From the NCBI RefSeq assembly GCF_900091435.1, contig NZ_FMCS01000010.1:124001-188000 (forward strand): a stretch of DNA of 64,000 nt, given 5' to 3'. Below, one piece after another: positions 24,600-34,553 of the stretch (position 1 is its first letter; each line of letters starts with the position of its first letter). A program made the position numbers and the translations under genes. Below the pieces are notes generated by a model, which was not told the origin of the DNA, ran no database searches, and saw only the letters and a program-made list of their open reading frames with translations. This DNA comes from Micromonospora chaiyaphumensis (lineage in GTDB: Bacteria; Actinomycetota; Actinomycetes; Mycobacteriales; Micromonosporaceae).

Positions 24600-26153
24600 T
24601 CAGCGCGGGCCCTTGTCACCGCCCTTGCCGAGCTTGTTGAAGTCGATCTTCGGGAGCTTGAAACCCGGCGGCAGGCCCTGGCCGCCGGCCAGGTCACCCG
24701 GGTCGAGGCCCGGCGGGAGCTGCGGCATGCCGCCCGGGAAGCCGCCCGGCACCCCGGCGCCGGTGCGCGGCCGCCCGCCGCCCTTGGTGCCCTTGCGCTT
24801 GTTCTTCGGCGACTTGGTCGCCTTGCGCCGGCCGCCACCGGGCAGGCCCATCATGCCGCCCATCTGCTTCATCATCTTCTGGGCGTCGGCGAAGCGGTTG
24901 AGCAGCTGGTTGACGTCCATGACGGTGACGCCGGAGCCGTTGGCGATGCGGGCCCGGCGGGAGCCGTTGATGATCTTCGGGGTGGTGCGCTCGGCCGGGG
25001 TCATCGACCGGATGATCGCGGTGACCCGGTCGAAGTGCTTGTCGTCCAGCTCGGCGAGCTGGTCCTTCATCTGCCCCATGCCCGGCATCATGGCCAGCAC
25101 GTTGGCGATCGGGCCCATCCGCCGGACCGCGATGAGCTGATCGAGGAAGTCCTCCAGGGTGAACTGCTCGCCGCCCATCAGCTTGGCGGTCATCTTCTCC
25201 TTCTGATCGGCGTCGAAGGCCTGCTCGGCCTGCTCGATCAGCGTGAGAACGTCGCCCATGCCGAGGATCCGGCTGGCCATCCGGTCGGGGTGGAAGACGT
25301 CGAAGTCCTCCAGCTTCTCGCCGGTGGAGGCGAAAAGGATCGGCTGCCCGGTGACCTCCCGGACCGACAGCGCCGCGCCACCACGGGCGTCACCGTCGAG
25401 CTTGGAGAGGACCACACCGGTGATGCCGACGCCGTCGCGGAACGCCTCGGCGGTGCGGACCGCGTCCTGACCGACCATCGCGTCGATGACGAAGATGACC
25501 TCGTCGGGCTGGACCGCGTCGCGGATGTCGGCGGCCTGCTGCATCATCTCGGCGTCGATGCCGAGCCGGCCGGCGGTGTCGACGATGACGATGTCGCGGG
25601 CGGCCCGCTTGGCGTGCTCGATCGAGTCGCGCGCGACCTGCACCGGGTTGCCGACGCCGTTGCCGGGCTCCGGGGCGTACACCTCGACGCCGGCCCGGCC
25701 ACCGAGCACCTGGAGCTGCCCGACGGCGTTGGGGCGCTGGAGGTCGGCGGCGACCAGCAGTGGCTGGTGCCCCTGGGCCTTGAGCCAGCGGGCCAGCTTG
25801 CCGGCGAGGGTGGTCTTACCGGAACCCTGGAGGCCGGCCAGCATGATCACCGTCGGCGGGTGCTTGGCGAACTGGAGCCGCCGCCCCTCGCCGCCGAGGA
25901 CCGCGATGAGCTCCTCGTTGACGATCTTGACGATCTGCTGGGCCGGGTTGAGCGCCTGGGAGACCTCGGCGCTGCGCGCCCGCTCCTTGACGTTCGCGAT
26001 GAAGCCCTTGACCACCGGCAGGGCGACGTCGGCCTCCAGCAGCGCCATGCGGATCTCGCGCGCGGTGGCGTCGATGTCGGCGTCGGTGAGCCGACCCTTG
26101 CCGCGGAGCTTGGTGAAGATCCCGGACAGGCGGTCACTCAAGGTGTCAAACAC
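24600..26153 (-). CDS. ffh: Signal recognition particle protein Ffh
   Basis: It is the GTPase subunit of SRP, which with 4.5S RNA delivers nascent membrane proteins to FtsY. The 517-residue protein has the N domain (VFDTLSDRLSGIFTKLRGKG), the G domain with AGLQGSGKTTLAGKLARWL, DTAGRLGID and LSKLDGDARGG, then the methionine-rich M domain (IIRSMTPAERTTPKIINGSR, MMKQMGGMMG) and a Gly/Pro-rich tail. GTG at 26153 matches the family's N-terminus. An extended upstream frame has no start support. Confidence 0.96.
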   Translation of the reverse strand: MFDTLSDRLSGIFTKLRGKGRLTDADIDATAREIRMALLEADVALPVVKGFIANVKERARSAEVSQALNPAQQIVKIVNEELIAVLGGEGRRLQFAKHPPTVIMLAGLQGSGKTTLAGKLARWLKAQGHQPLLVAADLQRPNAVGQLQVLGGRAGVEVYAPEPGNGVGNPVQVARDSIEHAKRAARDIVIVDTAGRLGIDAEMMQQAADIRDAVQPDEVIFVIDAMVGQDAVRTAEAFRDGVGITGVVLSKLDGDARGGAALSVREVTGQPILFASTGEKLEDFDVFHPDRMASRILGMGDVLTLIEQAEQAFDADQKEKMTAKLMGGEQFTLEDFLDQLIAVRRMGPIANVLAMMPGMGQMKDQLAELDDKHFDRVTAIIRSMTPAERTTPKIINGSRRARIANGSGVTVMDVNQLLNRFADAQKMMKQMGGMMGLPGGGRRKATKSPKNKRKGTKGGGRPRTGAGVPGGFPGGMPQLPPGLDPGDLAGGQGLPPGFKLPKIDFNKLGKGGDKGPR

Positions 26154-26320
26154 GCGAACATCCCGTTTGTCGGTTTGGCGAGCACAGTCGGCCGGCACGC
26201 ACACGTCCGGCTACCCGCAAGGGTAACGGTCCCGCCCACGCACTGCTTCCCACCGGCCGGACCCCCGCTCCCGGGCCGCCCAGCCCCCACCGCCGCACCG
26301 CCCGCCACCGCCGCGCCGCC

Positions 26321-26400
26321 GGGCCGCCGGGCCGCCGGGCCGCCGGGCCGCCGGGCCGCCGGGCCGCCGGGCCGCCGGGCCGCCGGGCCGCCGGGCCGCC
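26321..26400. repeat. Ten perfect copies of an 8-bp repeat (GGGCCGCC)
   Basis: The octamer GGGCCGCC is repeated ten times without a mismatch over 80 bases, with an imperfect copy just before. The period is not a multiple of three, so it cannot be a coding repeat of constant frame. It lies about 170 bases upstream of the ffh start and is followed at once by a large hairpin. Confidence 0.95.
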
Positions 26401-26401
26401 G

Positions 26402-26451
26402 AGATCTTGGACGGAAATGGCCCCTCAGGGGGCCGTTGCACACCAAGATCT
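26402..26451. repeat. Two-tier hairpin with AGATCTTGG arms
   Basis: Outer 9-bp arms at 26402-26410 and 26443-26451 enclose an inner 6-bp stem (26419-26424 with 26429-26434, loop TCAG). Only about eight bases per side are unpaired. It directly follows the octamer repeat. It could be a terminator or a dispersed palindromic element. Confidence 0.6.
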
Positions 26452-26561
26452 TCTAGAGTCCCAATGTCCGGACCCGCGGTCTTGAGCAGTGGGACGGCGG
26501 CAGCAAGTACAGACGGAACGCGACCGGCGTGCCGTTTCGACGGTCTGTCCCGGCTGGCTAG

Positions 26562-26687
26562 GAACTTGATGACGTGGATGAGTCACCCACGCAGGCGTCC
26601 GACTCGTGCCGGCCGGCTCGCGGGGGCGGCGGATCGGCCCCGCCCGACCACCCCGTCTCGAGCTGAATCGTTCACGCCATCAAGTTC
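26562..26687. repeat. Imperfect 24-bp inverted repeat, possible element remnant
   Basis: The 24-base sequences at 26562-26585 and 26664-26687 are inverted copies matching at 20 of 24 positions (GAACTTGATG at the outer ends) with 78 bases between them. Size and layout resemble a short non-autonomous mobile element or its decayed ends. No transposase is present. Confidence 0.45.
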
Positions 26688-26750
26688 GCAGCGACAGAAG
26701 GCAACACCCTGGACCACCGCGCTCCTGCGGGTGCCGGACGTGCCGGTGAA

Positions 26751-27407
26751 TCATGAGGCGACCAGCCCCGACTGGTACGCGAAGACCACCAGCTGAGCCC
26801 GGTCGCGGGCGCCGAGCTTCACCATGGCGCGGCTCACGTGGGTCCGCGCGGTGGCCGGGCTGACCACCAGCCGCTCGGCGATCTCGACGTTGCTCAGCCC
26901 CTCGCCGACCAGCCCGACCACCTCGCGTTCCCGGTCGGTCAGCGTGCCGAGCCGGGGGTGCGGGCGGGGCACCCGGGCCGGCCGGGTGGCGAACTCCCGG
27001 ACCACCCGCCGGGTCACCGACGGAGAGAGCAGTGCCTCCCCCTCGGCGACCAGCCGGACGGCCCGCAGCAGCTCGGCCGGGCGGGTGTCCTTGGTGAGGA
27101 AGCCGCTGGCGCCGTGCCGGAGCGCGTCGAAGACGTACTCGTCCAGCTCGAAGGTGGTCAGCACGACCACCCGGGTGCCGCCCAGCGCGGGGTCGGCGAC
27201 GATCCGGCGGGTCGCCTCGATGCCGTCGACGCCGGGCATCCGGACGTCCATGAGCACCACGTCGGGGCGTTCCCGGCGGGCCGCCTCGACGGCGGCGAGC
27301 CCGTCGGCCGCCTCCCCGACCACGGTGAGGTCGTCCTCGCTCTCGATGAGAGCACGCAGCCCGATCCGGACCAGGTCCTGGTCGTCGGCGAGCAGCACAC
27401 GGATCAT
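26751..27407 (-). CDS. NarL/FixJ family response regulator
   Basis: It is the DNA-binding partner of the adjacent kinase. The 218-residue protein has a receiver domain (residues 1-120) with acidic pocket LLADDQ, phospho-acceptor Asp54 in VVLMDVRMPG, and the switch Thr/Lys in VVLTTFE and FLTKD. A LuxR-type helix-turn-helix follows at about 152-210 (LGTLTDREREVVGLVGEGLS then NVEIAERLVV). ATG at 27407 overlaps the kinase stop by 4 bases. It probably controls the upstream ABC transporter genes. Confidence 0.94.
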   Translation of the reverse strand: MIRVLLADDQDLVRIGLRALIESEDDLTVVGEAADGLAAVEAARRERPDVVLMDVRMPGVDGIEATRRIVADPALGGTRVVVLTTFELDEYVFDALRHGASGFLTKDTRPAELLRAVRLVAEGEALLSPSVTRRVVREFATRPARVPRPHPRLGTLTDREREVVGLVGEGLSNVEIAERLVVSPATARTHVSRAMVKLGARDRAQLVVFAYQSGLVAS

Positions 27408-28528
27408 GCGACCTCCTCCACGGGCAGTGTGGCGGACACCCGGAACCCGCCGGTGGAGGCCGGGCCGGCGGCGAACGAGCCGCCCAGCGCGGTGACCCGC
27501 TCCCGCATGCCGGCCAGCCCGTAGCCGGGCCGGTCCGCCGCGGCGACCGCGCCCCGGCCGGTATCGGTCACCTCGACGGCGACCTCGGTGGGCGTGTACC
27601 GGATGCGGACGGTGGCGGTCGCCGGCCCGGCGTGCCGCAGCACGTTGGTGAGCGCCTCCTGCACCACCCGGTACGCGGCCAGGTCCACGGCGACCGGCAG
27701 CGGGCGCGGCGGCCCGTCCACCTCGACGGTGACCGGCAGCCCGGCGCCGGCCAACCGCTCCCGCAACTGCGGGAGCTGGGCCAACCCGGGCGCGGGGGTC
27801 CGCTCGTCGACCGCCTCGTCGCGGCGCACCACGGTCAGCGTCACCCGCAACTCGTCGAGCGCCTCCTTGCTCGTGCGGCTGATCGCGGTGAGCGCCGCCT
27901 CGGCCTGCTCGGGCTTGCGGGCCAGCAGGTGCAGGGCGACCTCGGCCTGAAGGTGGATCGCGGCGAGGCCGTGGCCGACCACGTCGTGCACCTCCCGCGC
28001 CACCCGCAGCCGCTCGGCGTCGGCCAGCCGGCGCGCCTCGTCGGTGCGGTTGCGCGCCGCGTTCTCCCGACCGAGCCGCACCGTGACCCCCACGGCGAAG
28101 GGCACCACCACCCAGGCGGCGGCCGGCATGAGCCCGACCAGGCCGGGTGGGTGCGCCCCGACGAAGACGTGCGTGAGCAGCACGAGCAGCGCCACGCCGG
28201 CGGCTCCCGCCGCGGGCCGCACCGGCCGGTACGCGGCGACCGTGTAGACCGCGACGAAGAACGACAGCAGGATCGGGCCGTAGGGGTAGCCGAGCACCAG
28301 GTAGGCGGTGCTCGCGGCGGTGACCACGCCCAGGGTGGGCAGCGGCCAGCGCCGGCGCACGGCCACCGCGACGGCGGCCACCACGACCAGCGGATAGGTG
28401 GCCCGCCCGGTGCCCACACCCTGGTTGAGGCCGGCCGGCGCGGTGCCGGCCAGCCCGATCACCAGCAGGGCCAGGGCGACGAGGCCGTCCAGGAGCCAGG
28501 GGCCCCGGTTGCCACGCTCGCGGTCCAC
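27404..28528 (-). CDS. Sensor histidine kinase (HisKA_3 type)
   Basis: The 374-residue kinase has a membrane sensor of several hydrophobic segments (residues about 10-145, e.g. WLLDGLVALALLVIGLAGTA and PLVVVAAVAVAVRRR) with little extracellular sequence, then a HisKA_3 domain with His181 in REVHDVVGHGLAAIH and a HATPase_c domain (LTNVLRHA, DTGRGAVAA, GYGLAGMRERVTAL). GTG at 28528 has a strong GGGGAGGGG ribosome binding site. This intramembrane-sensing design often partners with ABC exporters that respond to cell-envelope stress. Confidence 0.93.
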   Translation of the reverse strand: MDRERGNRGPWLLDGLVALALLVIGLAGTAPAGLNQGVGTGRATYPLVVVAAVAVAVRRRWPLPTLGVVTAASTAYLVLGYPYGPILLSFFVAVYTVAAYRPVRPAAGAAGVALLVLLTHVFVGAHPPGLVGLMPAAAWVVVPFAVGVTVRLGRENAARNRTDEARRLADAERLRVAREVHDVVGHGLAAIHLQAEVALHLLARKPEQAEAALTAISRTSKEALDELRVTLTVVRRDEAVDERTPAPGLAQLPQLRERLAGAGLPVTVEVDGPPRPLPVAVDLAAYRVVQEALTNVLRHAGPATATVRIRYTPTEVAVEVTDTGRGAVAAADRPGYGLAGMRERVTALGGSFAAGPASTGGFRVSATLPVEEVA

Positions 28529-28548
28529 GTCCCCTCCCCCGCCCCGCC

Positions 28549-29359
28549 TCAGCCGATGTCCCGCCGGCGCAGCAGCACCGCGCCGACGGCCGCGAACCCG
28601 ACCAGGTACGCGGCCACCACCACGGCCGCCTGCCCGCCGCCCACGGTGGCCGCCACCCCCGGGGTGTCCCCCGGCGCGCCGAGCGCGGCGGCCAGCGAGC
28701 CGGCGTTCGGCCCGGGCAGCCCCTCCTGGGCCTTGGCCACCCAGTCGACCAGCGGCGCGGCGATCGCGGCGAGCAGGTTCTGCACCGCGAGCATCCACAC
28801 CAGGCCCAGCCCGACCGGCAGCGCCACGGCGCGCAGCGCGACGGCGAGCACGGCACCGAGCATGGCCCACATCGTCGCGATGAGCCACCCCGCCCCGATC
28901 CCGGTCAGCAGGTCGCCGGCCGACGGCCAGGTCACCGGCTGCGCCTCGGCGGACGCGATGAGCACGCTGGCCACCGCGCCGACCGCGAACACGGCCAGCA
29001 CCACGGCCAGCGCGGCGGCGGCGAGGGCGAGCAGCTTGCCCGCGTACACCTCCAGGCGGGTCGGGCCCTGGGTGAGCACGGTCTTCCAGGTGCCCCAGCC
29101 GTACTCGCCGCCGACCGTGAGCACGCCGAGGATCAGCAGGATCGAGCCGAGGAAGACCGGCAGCCCGCCGAGGGAGTTGCCGACCAGCTGGTCGGGGAGC
29201 AGGGCGGGCAGCGCCCGGCCGGTGTTCGGCCCGTCGGTGCCGCCCGCGATGCCGGCGTACGGGAAGACGTAGGTGAAGATCAGTGCGAGCACCAGCGTGA
29301 TGGCCAGCAGCAGCCAGCTGGCCGGCCGCCGGACGAGCTTGACCGTCTCGGCGCGGAAG

Positions 29360-29370
<11 letters not shown>
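28549..29370 (-). CDS. ABC transporter permease
   Basis: The 273-residue membrane protein has about six hydrophobic segments (e.g. ASWLLLAITLVLALIFTYVF, FLGSILLILGVLTVGGEYGW, LLALAAAALAVVLAVFAVGA) of the ABC-2/CcmB-type permease family. The GGEYGWGTWKTVLTQGP segment is typical of permeases paired with DrrA/NatA-like ATPases. ATG at 29370 overlaps the ATPase gene by 11 bases, and the kinase gene starts 20 bases after its stop. Export of a drug, peptide or ion is likely. The substrate is unknown. Confidence 0.9.
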
Positions 29371-30262
<892 letters not shown>

Positions 30263-30338
30263 GCCACCGAGCGTCCCGCCGGACGGCTCCCGGCACGTCG
30301 CCCCGCGGGCGGCTCCGCGCCTACGTCGCCGGACGTAG

Positions 30339-32648
30339 TCAGACGGCGGCGAGAACGGCGGCCTCGATCCGGGCCCGGTCGGCGTCGGGCGGCCAGCCGC
30401 CCACCAGGTAGAAGGCGTCCACCACGTCGCCGCCGAGGGTGGAGATCCGGGCGGCCCGCACCTGGGCGCCGGCCTCGTCGAGGGCGCAGGTGACGCGGTA
30501 GAGCAGCCCGGCCGCGTCGGCGGCACGCAGCTCCAGCAGCACGGCGTCGGTGGCCGCCTCGCGGTGCCAGACCACCCGGGGCGCGGCACCCTGGCCGCGG
30601 GCGGCGAGGGCCCGGCCGCGCAGCCGCTGGGTGACCGACACGTCGCCGCTGACCGCGCGGCGCAGGTCGGCGCTGAGCGCGATGGGGTCGGGGGCCAGGC
30701 CGTAGCGCGGCTGCACCCGGCACTGCACGAGGGCGCGGCCGTCGACCGTGGCGGCGTCCGCGGAGATCACCTCCAGCCGGTGCAGGGCCAGGCAGCCGGC
30801 CACCGTGGCGAGCAGCCCCCGCCGGTCCGCCGCGGCCACCGACACCCGGTCCTCCCCCAGGTGTACGACGGGCAGCGGCCCGGCGACCAGCGCCGGGTCG
30901 GGGGCCGGCGGGGCGGGCACCACGCCGGTGTCCAGGGCGGTGCGCACCCGGGCGACGAGTTCGGCGATCAGCCGGCCCTTCCACTCCGACCAGGCGGCCG
31001 GCCCGGTGGCCGCGGCGTCGGCCCGGACCAGGCCGTGCAGCAGGTCCAGGGTGGTGGTGTCGCCGACCCGCCCGGCGACACCAGCGACGGTCTTCGGGTC
31101 GGAGAGGTCCCGCCGGGTGGCCACGTCGGGCAGCAGCAGGTGCAGCCGGACCAGCCTCCCGATGAGCGCCACCTCGTCGTCGGGCAGGCCGATCCGGGCG
31201 GCCACCGCCTCCGCCAGGGGTGCGCCCACGGTGCTGTGGTCGCCCGGCAGACCCTTGCCGATGTCGTGCAGGAACGCGCCGAGCAGCAGCAGGTCGGGCC
31301 GGTCCACGTCGCGGGTGTGCCGGCTCGCCTCGTACGCGGCCTGCACGAGGTGCCGGTCGAGGGTGAACCGGTGCACCGGGTTGTGCTGGGGCAGGCTGCG
31401 CAGCCGGGTCCACTCGGGCAGCCAGCCGTCGATCAGGCCGTACCGGTCGCAGGTCTCCCAGGCGGGCACCAGGCCGGGTCCGGCGCCGAGCAGGGTGATG
31501 AGCGCGGCCCGGGCGGCCGGCGGCCAGGGCGCGGGCAGCGGCGGGCAGTACGCGGCCAGCCACTCGCAGGTGGCCCGGGCGATGGGCAGGCGGGTGGTGG
31601 CCGCCGCGGCGGCGACCCGCAGCGACAGGCTCGGGTCGGGGCGGGCGCCGATGGCCGTGCGGGCCAGCACCAGCTCGCCGTCCTGCTCGACCACGTCGCG
31701 GGCGACCGGGCGGCGCAGGGGCCGGCCGGCGGCGCCGCGGTGCCGGCCGGCGCGGAGCCGGTCGGCGGCCCGCCAGGCGTCGTCGAGGGCGTGGCTGACG
31801 GTCCGCGCGTCCCCGGCCACGCGGCGCAGCAGCGCGTCGCCGCCTCCGACCGTCTCGGCCTCGGCGTCCGTGTCCCCCGTCAGCGGCTGGCGCAGCCCCA
31901 GCAGGGCGGCGACGCCGTCGCGTTCCTGGGCGACCAGCCGGTCGACCCGGCGGCCGACCTGCTGGTGCAGGGCGTCGCGGGTGTCCAGCAGCCGCCGGTG
32001 GGCGGCGTGCACGGCGGGGCGGAGGGCGTCGGTGACACCGGCCGTGGCGATGGCCCGGAGGAGGCCGACGTCGCGCAGTCCGCCGGCGGCCTCCTTGAGG
32101 TCGCCTTCGAGCAGGAAGGCCAGCTCGCCGTGGGCCTCCCAGCGGGCGGTGGTGATCTCCCGCAGCCGCGGGAGCTGCCGGACGGCGGTGCGCCGCCAGT
32201 GGTCGGCGGCGGTGCGGACGAGCTGGTCGGCCAGCACCGGATCGCCGGCCACGTGGCGGGCGTCGAGCAGGCCGAGGGCGACCTTGACGTCGTCCTGGGC
32301 CACCGACAGCGCCTCGGCGACGGTGCGCACCGAGTGGTCCAGCCGCAGCCCGGCGTCCCAGATCGGATACCAGAGCGAGGCGGCCAGCTCGTCGGTGCCG
32401 GGCACCCCGGCGTGCAGCAGCACCAGGTCGAGGTCGCCGTGGGGCGCGCACTGGCGGCGGCCCAGCCCGCCGACCGCGACCAGCGCGATCCCCTCCCGCG
32501 CCGAGAAGATGCCGCGCAGCCAGGCGTCCAGGGCGTCGGCGCGGGCCGCGCGGGCCTCGGCGCCGATCCCCCCGGGTACGCCGGCGACCTCGTTGACCGC
32601 GAGCGGGCCGTCCCCGGTGGGGCCGGTCGTCGTGGTCAACGAGGTCAC
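30339..32648 (-). CDS. glnD: [Protein-PII] uridylyltransferase/removing enzyme
   Basis: This bifunctional nitrogen sensor modifies the PII protein. In actinobacteria it may adenylylate rather than uridylylate GlnK. The 769-residue protein has the nucleotidyltransferase motif VGGLGRRQCAPHGDLDLVLL (around residues 60-78), a central helical domain, the HD hydrolase domain (LLLGAFLHDIGKGLPGDHST) and two C-terminal ACT domains (DRRGLLATVAGCLALHRLEV; DAAGLLYRVTCALDEAGAQV) that bind glutamine. GTG at 32648, 18 bases after glnK. Last gene of amtB-glnK-glnD. Confidence 0.95.
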   Translation of the reverse strand: MTSLTTTTGPTGDGPLAVNEVAGVPGGIGAEARAARADALDAWLRGIFSAREGIALVAVGGLGRRQCAPHGDLDLVLLHAGVPGTDELAASLWYPIWDAGLRLDHSVRTVAEALSVAQDDVKVALGLLDARHVAGDPVLADQLVRTAADHWRRTAVRQLPRLREITTARWEAHGELAFLLEGDLKEAAGGLRDVGLLRAIATAGVTDALRPAVHAAHRRLLDTRDALHQQVGRRVDRLVAQERDGVAALLGLRQPLTGDTDAEAETVGGGDALLRRVAGDARTVSHALDDAWRAADRLRAGRHRGAAGRPLRRPVARDVVEQDGELVLARTAIGARPDPSLSLRVAAAAATTRLPIARATCEWLAAYCPPLPAPWPPAARAALITLLGAGPGLVPAWETCDRYGLIDGWLPEWTRLRSLPQHNPVHRFTLDRHLVQAAYEASRHTRDVDRPDLLLLGAFLHDIGKGLPGDHSTVGAPLAEAVAARIGLPDDEVALIGRLVRLHLLLPDVATRRDLSDPKTVAGVAGRVGDTTTLDLLHGLVRADAAATGPAAWSEWKGRLIAELVARVRTALDTGVVPAPPAPDPALVAGPLPVVHLGEDRVSVAAADRRGLLATVAGCLALHRLEVISADAATVDGRALVQCRVQPRYGLAPDPIALSADLRRAVSGDVSVTQRLRGRALAARGQGAAPRVVWHREAATDAVLLELRAADAAGLLYRVTCALDEAGAQVRAARISTLGGDVVDAFYLVGGWPPDADRARIEAAVLAAV

Positions 32649-32665
32649 GTCGGTCGGATCCGGCG

Positions 32666-33004
32666 TCAGAGGGCGTCGAGCCCGCGCTCGCCGGTGCGCA
32701 CCCGGACGACCTCCTCGACGCCGGTCACCCAGACCTTGCCGTCGCCGATCTTGCCGGTCCGGGCGGCGCCCACGATGGCGTCGACGATCTTGTCGACGTC
32801 CATCTCGTCGGTCAGCACCTCGACCCGGATCTTGGGCAGGAACTCGACCGTGTACTCGGCACCCCGGTAGACCTCGGTGTGCCCCTTCTGCCGGCCGTAG
32901 CCCTGGACCTCGCTGACGGTCAGGCCGGCCACGCCGAGGGCGTGCAGGGCCTCCTTCACCGCGTCCAGCTGGTACGGCTTGATGACCGCGGTCACCAGCT
33001 TCAT
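32666..33004 (-). CDS. glnK: Nitrogen regulatory protein PII (GlnK)
   Basis: This trimeric signal protein binds ATP/ADP and 2-oxoglutarate and plugs AmtB. The 112-residue protein has the modification site Tyr51 in the T-loop (YRGAEYTVEFLPK) and the C-terminal signature (TGKIGDGKVWV). ATG at 33004 gives the standard length. It sits 25 bases downstream of amtB, so it is co-transcribed with the transporter it controls and with glnD, its modifying enzyme. Confidence 0.97.
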   Translation of the reverse strand: MKLVTAVIKPYQLDAVKEALHALGVAGLTVSEVQGYGRQKGHTEVYRGAEYTVEFLPKIRVEVLTDEMDVDKIVDAIVGAARTGKIGDGKVWVTGVEEVVRVRTGERGLDAL

Positions 33005-33029
33005 GTCCAACCCCTCCATCCCAGGAACG

Positions 33030-34442
33030 TTAACCGGCGACCTTCTCGCTGACCGGCTCGGCGGGTTCCTCCGCCGGGTCGGTGGGTTCCGGGGCCGGCC
33101 TGGCGGCGCCGATCCCGGCCAGGGCGAACGCGCCCCCGCCGCTGCCGCCCGTGGTGGGCGACAGGTCGTACGCGCTCTCCGCGTGCTCGGCGACGTCGAT
33201 GCCGTCGACCTCGGCCTCGGCCGCCACCCGGAAGCCGATCGTCTTCTCGATGCCGAAGGCGAGCAACCAGGCGATGCCGGCCGACCACACGGTGACGATG
33301 AGGCCGGCCAGGGCCTGCCGGCCCAGCTGGGTGAGGCCGCCGCCGTAGAAGAGGCCGTCGGAGGCGCCCACCACGTCGCTGATCGCGCCGTTGACCGAGT
33401 TGGTGGCGAAGAGGCCGAGCCACAGCGACCCGATCCAGCCGCCGACGAAGTGCACGCCCACCACGTCGAGGGAGTCGTCGTAGCCGAGCCGGTACTTCAG
33501 GCTGATGGCGAGGGCGCAGACCGCACCGGCGACGATGCCGAGCAGGACCGCCGCCCAGGGGGCGATGAAACCGCAGGCCGGGGTGATGGCGACCAGGCCG
33601 GCCACGGCACCGGAGGACGCGCCGACCATGGTCGGCCGGCCGTCCTTGAACCACTCGACCGCGAGCCAGCCGAGCACCGCGGCGGCGGTGGCGAGCTGGG
33701 TGTTGAGGAACGCCAGGCCGGCGACCGAGTCGACGGTCAGCTCCGAGCCGGCGTTGAACCCGAACCAGCCGAACCAGAGCAGGCCGGCGCCGAGCGCCAC
33801 CAGCGGGATGTTGTGCGGCTTCATGCCCTCGCGGGGCCAGCCGACCCGCCTGCCGAGCACGAGGGCCACGCCGAGCGCCGCCGCACCGGCGTTGATGTGC
33901 ACCGCCGTGCCGCCGGCGAAGTCCAGCGCGTGGAGCTTGGCGCCGATGATGCCGCCGCCCCACACCCAGTGGGCGACCGGGAAGTAGACCAGGGTGGCCC
34001 AGCCGAAGGCGAAGAGCAGCCAGCCGGCGAACTTGGCCCGGTCGGAGATGGCGCCGCTGATCAGCGCGACGGTGATCACCGCGAAGACCATCTGGAACGC
34101 CATGAACACGTAGAGCGGGACCCCGATGCCGCTGGGGTTCTCCGCCGTGGCGCCCCAGAGGTCGGTCTCGGCCAGGAAGGTCTTGGTGCCGAGGTACGCG
34201 GCGGGGTCGCCCCAGAAACCGTTCACGTCGGCCCCGAAGGCGACGCTGAAACCGTAGAACCACCACAGCACGGAGATGAGCCCGATGGCGGAGAAGCTCA
34301 TCATCATCATGTTGAGCACGCCCTTGGCCCGGTTGAGCCCGCCGTAGAACAGCGCCAGGCCCGGGGTCATGAGCAGCACGAGGGCGGTCGACACCAGCAG
34401 CCAAACGGTGTTGCCGCCGTCGATCGTCGGTGCTTCAGGCAC
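33030..34442 (-). CDS. amtB: Ammonium transporter AmtB
   Basis: This trimeric ammonium channel has eleven membrane helices. The 470-residue protein contains the twin-His pore region (in ALDFAGGTAVHINAGAAALG and the later VHFVGGWIGSLWLGL), the LVYFPVAHWVWGGG segment and the GNTVWLLVSTALVLLMTPGL N-terminus. GTG at 34442 follows a perfect AGGAGG at eight-base spacing. The C-terminal roughly 60 residues form a cytoplasmic, Ala/Glu/Pro-rich extension. A GlnR-like operator lies about 110 bases upstream. Confidence 0.96.
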   Translation of the reverse strand: MPEAPTIDGGNTVWLLVSTALVLLMTPGLALFYGGLNRAKGVLNMMMMSFSAIGLISVLWWFYGFSVAFGADVNGFWGDPAAYLGTKTFLAETDLWGATAENPSGIGVPLYVFMAFQMVFAVITVALISGAISDRAKFAGWLLFAFGWATLVYFPVAHWVWGGGIIGAKLHALDFAGGTAVHINAGAAALGVALVLGRRVGWPREGMKPHNIPLVALGAGLLWFGWFGFNAGSELTVDSVAGLAFLNTQLATAAAVLGWLAVEWFKDGRPTMVGASSGAVAGLVAITPACGFIAPWAAVLLGIVAGAVCALAISLKYRLGYDDSLDVVGVHFVGGWIGSLWLGLFATNSVNGAISDVVGASDGLFYGGGLTQLGRQALAGLIVTVWSAGIAWLLAFGIEKTIGFRVAAEAEVDGIDVAEHAESAYDLSPTTGGSGGGAFALAGIGAARPAPEPTDPAEEPAEPVSEKVAG

Positions 34443-34553
34443 GCTGGCCTCCTAAAGGTGAAGTCCTCCTTCGCGGCTTCCGGGGCAGCGTCGCCCGTAC
34501 GCCGGTTGCGCGGAAGCTTGCTCGGCGGCTGTTTCCTTCACCGACACCGCTCG

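Larger units (their letters stand above)
26154..26750. other. Gene-free region between response regulator and ffh
   Basis: About 600 bases with no supported gene. It holds the octamer array (26321-26400), the two-tier hairpin (26402-26451) and an imperfect inverted repeat (26562-26687). The part from 26460 is noticeably less GC-rich at codon-third periodicity than neighbouring genes, and frames across it have no recognisable product. The ffh promoter must lie in the left part. Confidence 0.5.

Noticed and set aside
26407..26796. 129-codon plus-strand frame across the hairpin and inverted repeat near 26.5 kb
   Set aside because: It runs into the antisense of the response regulator, includes palindromic elements and shows no recognisable protein.
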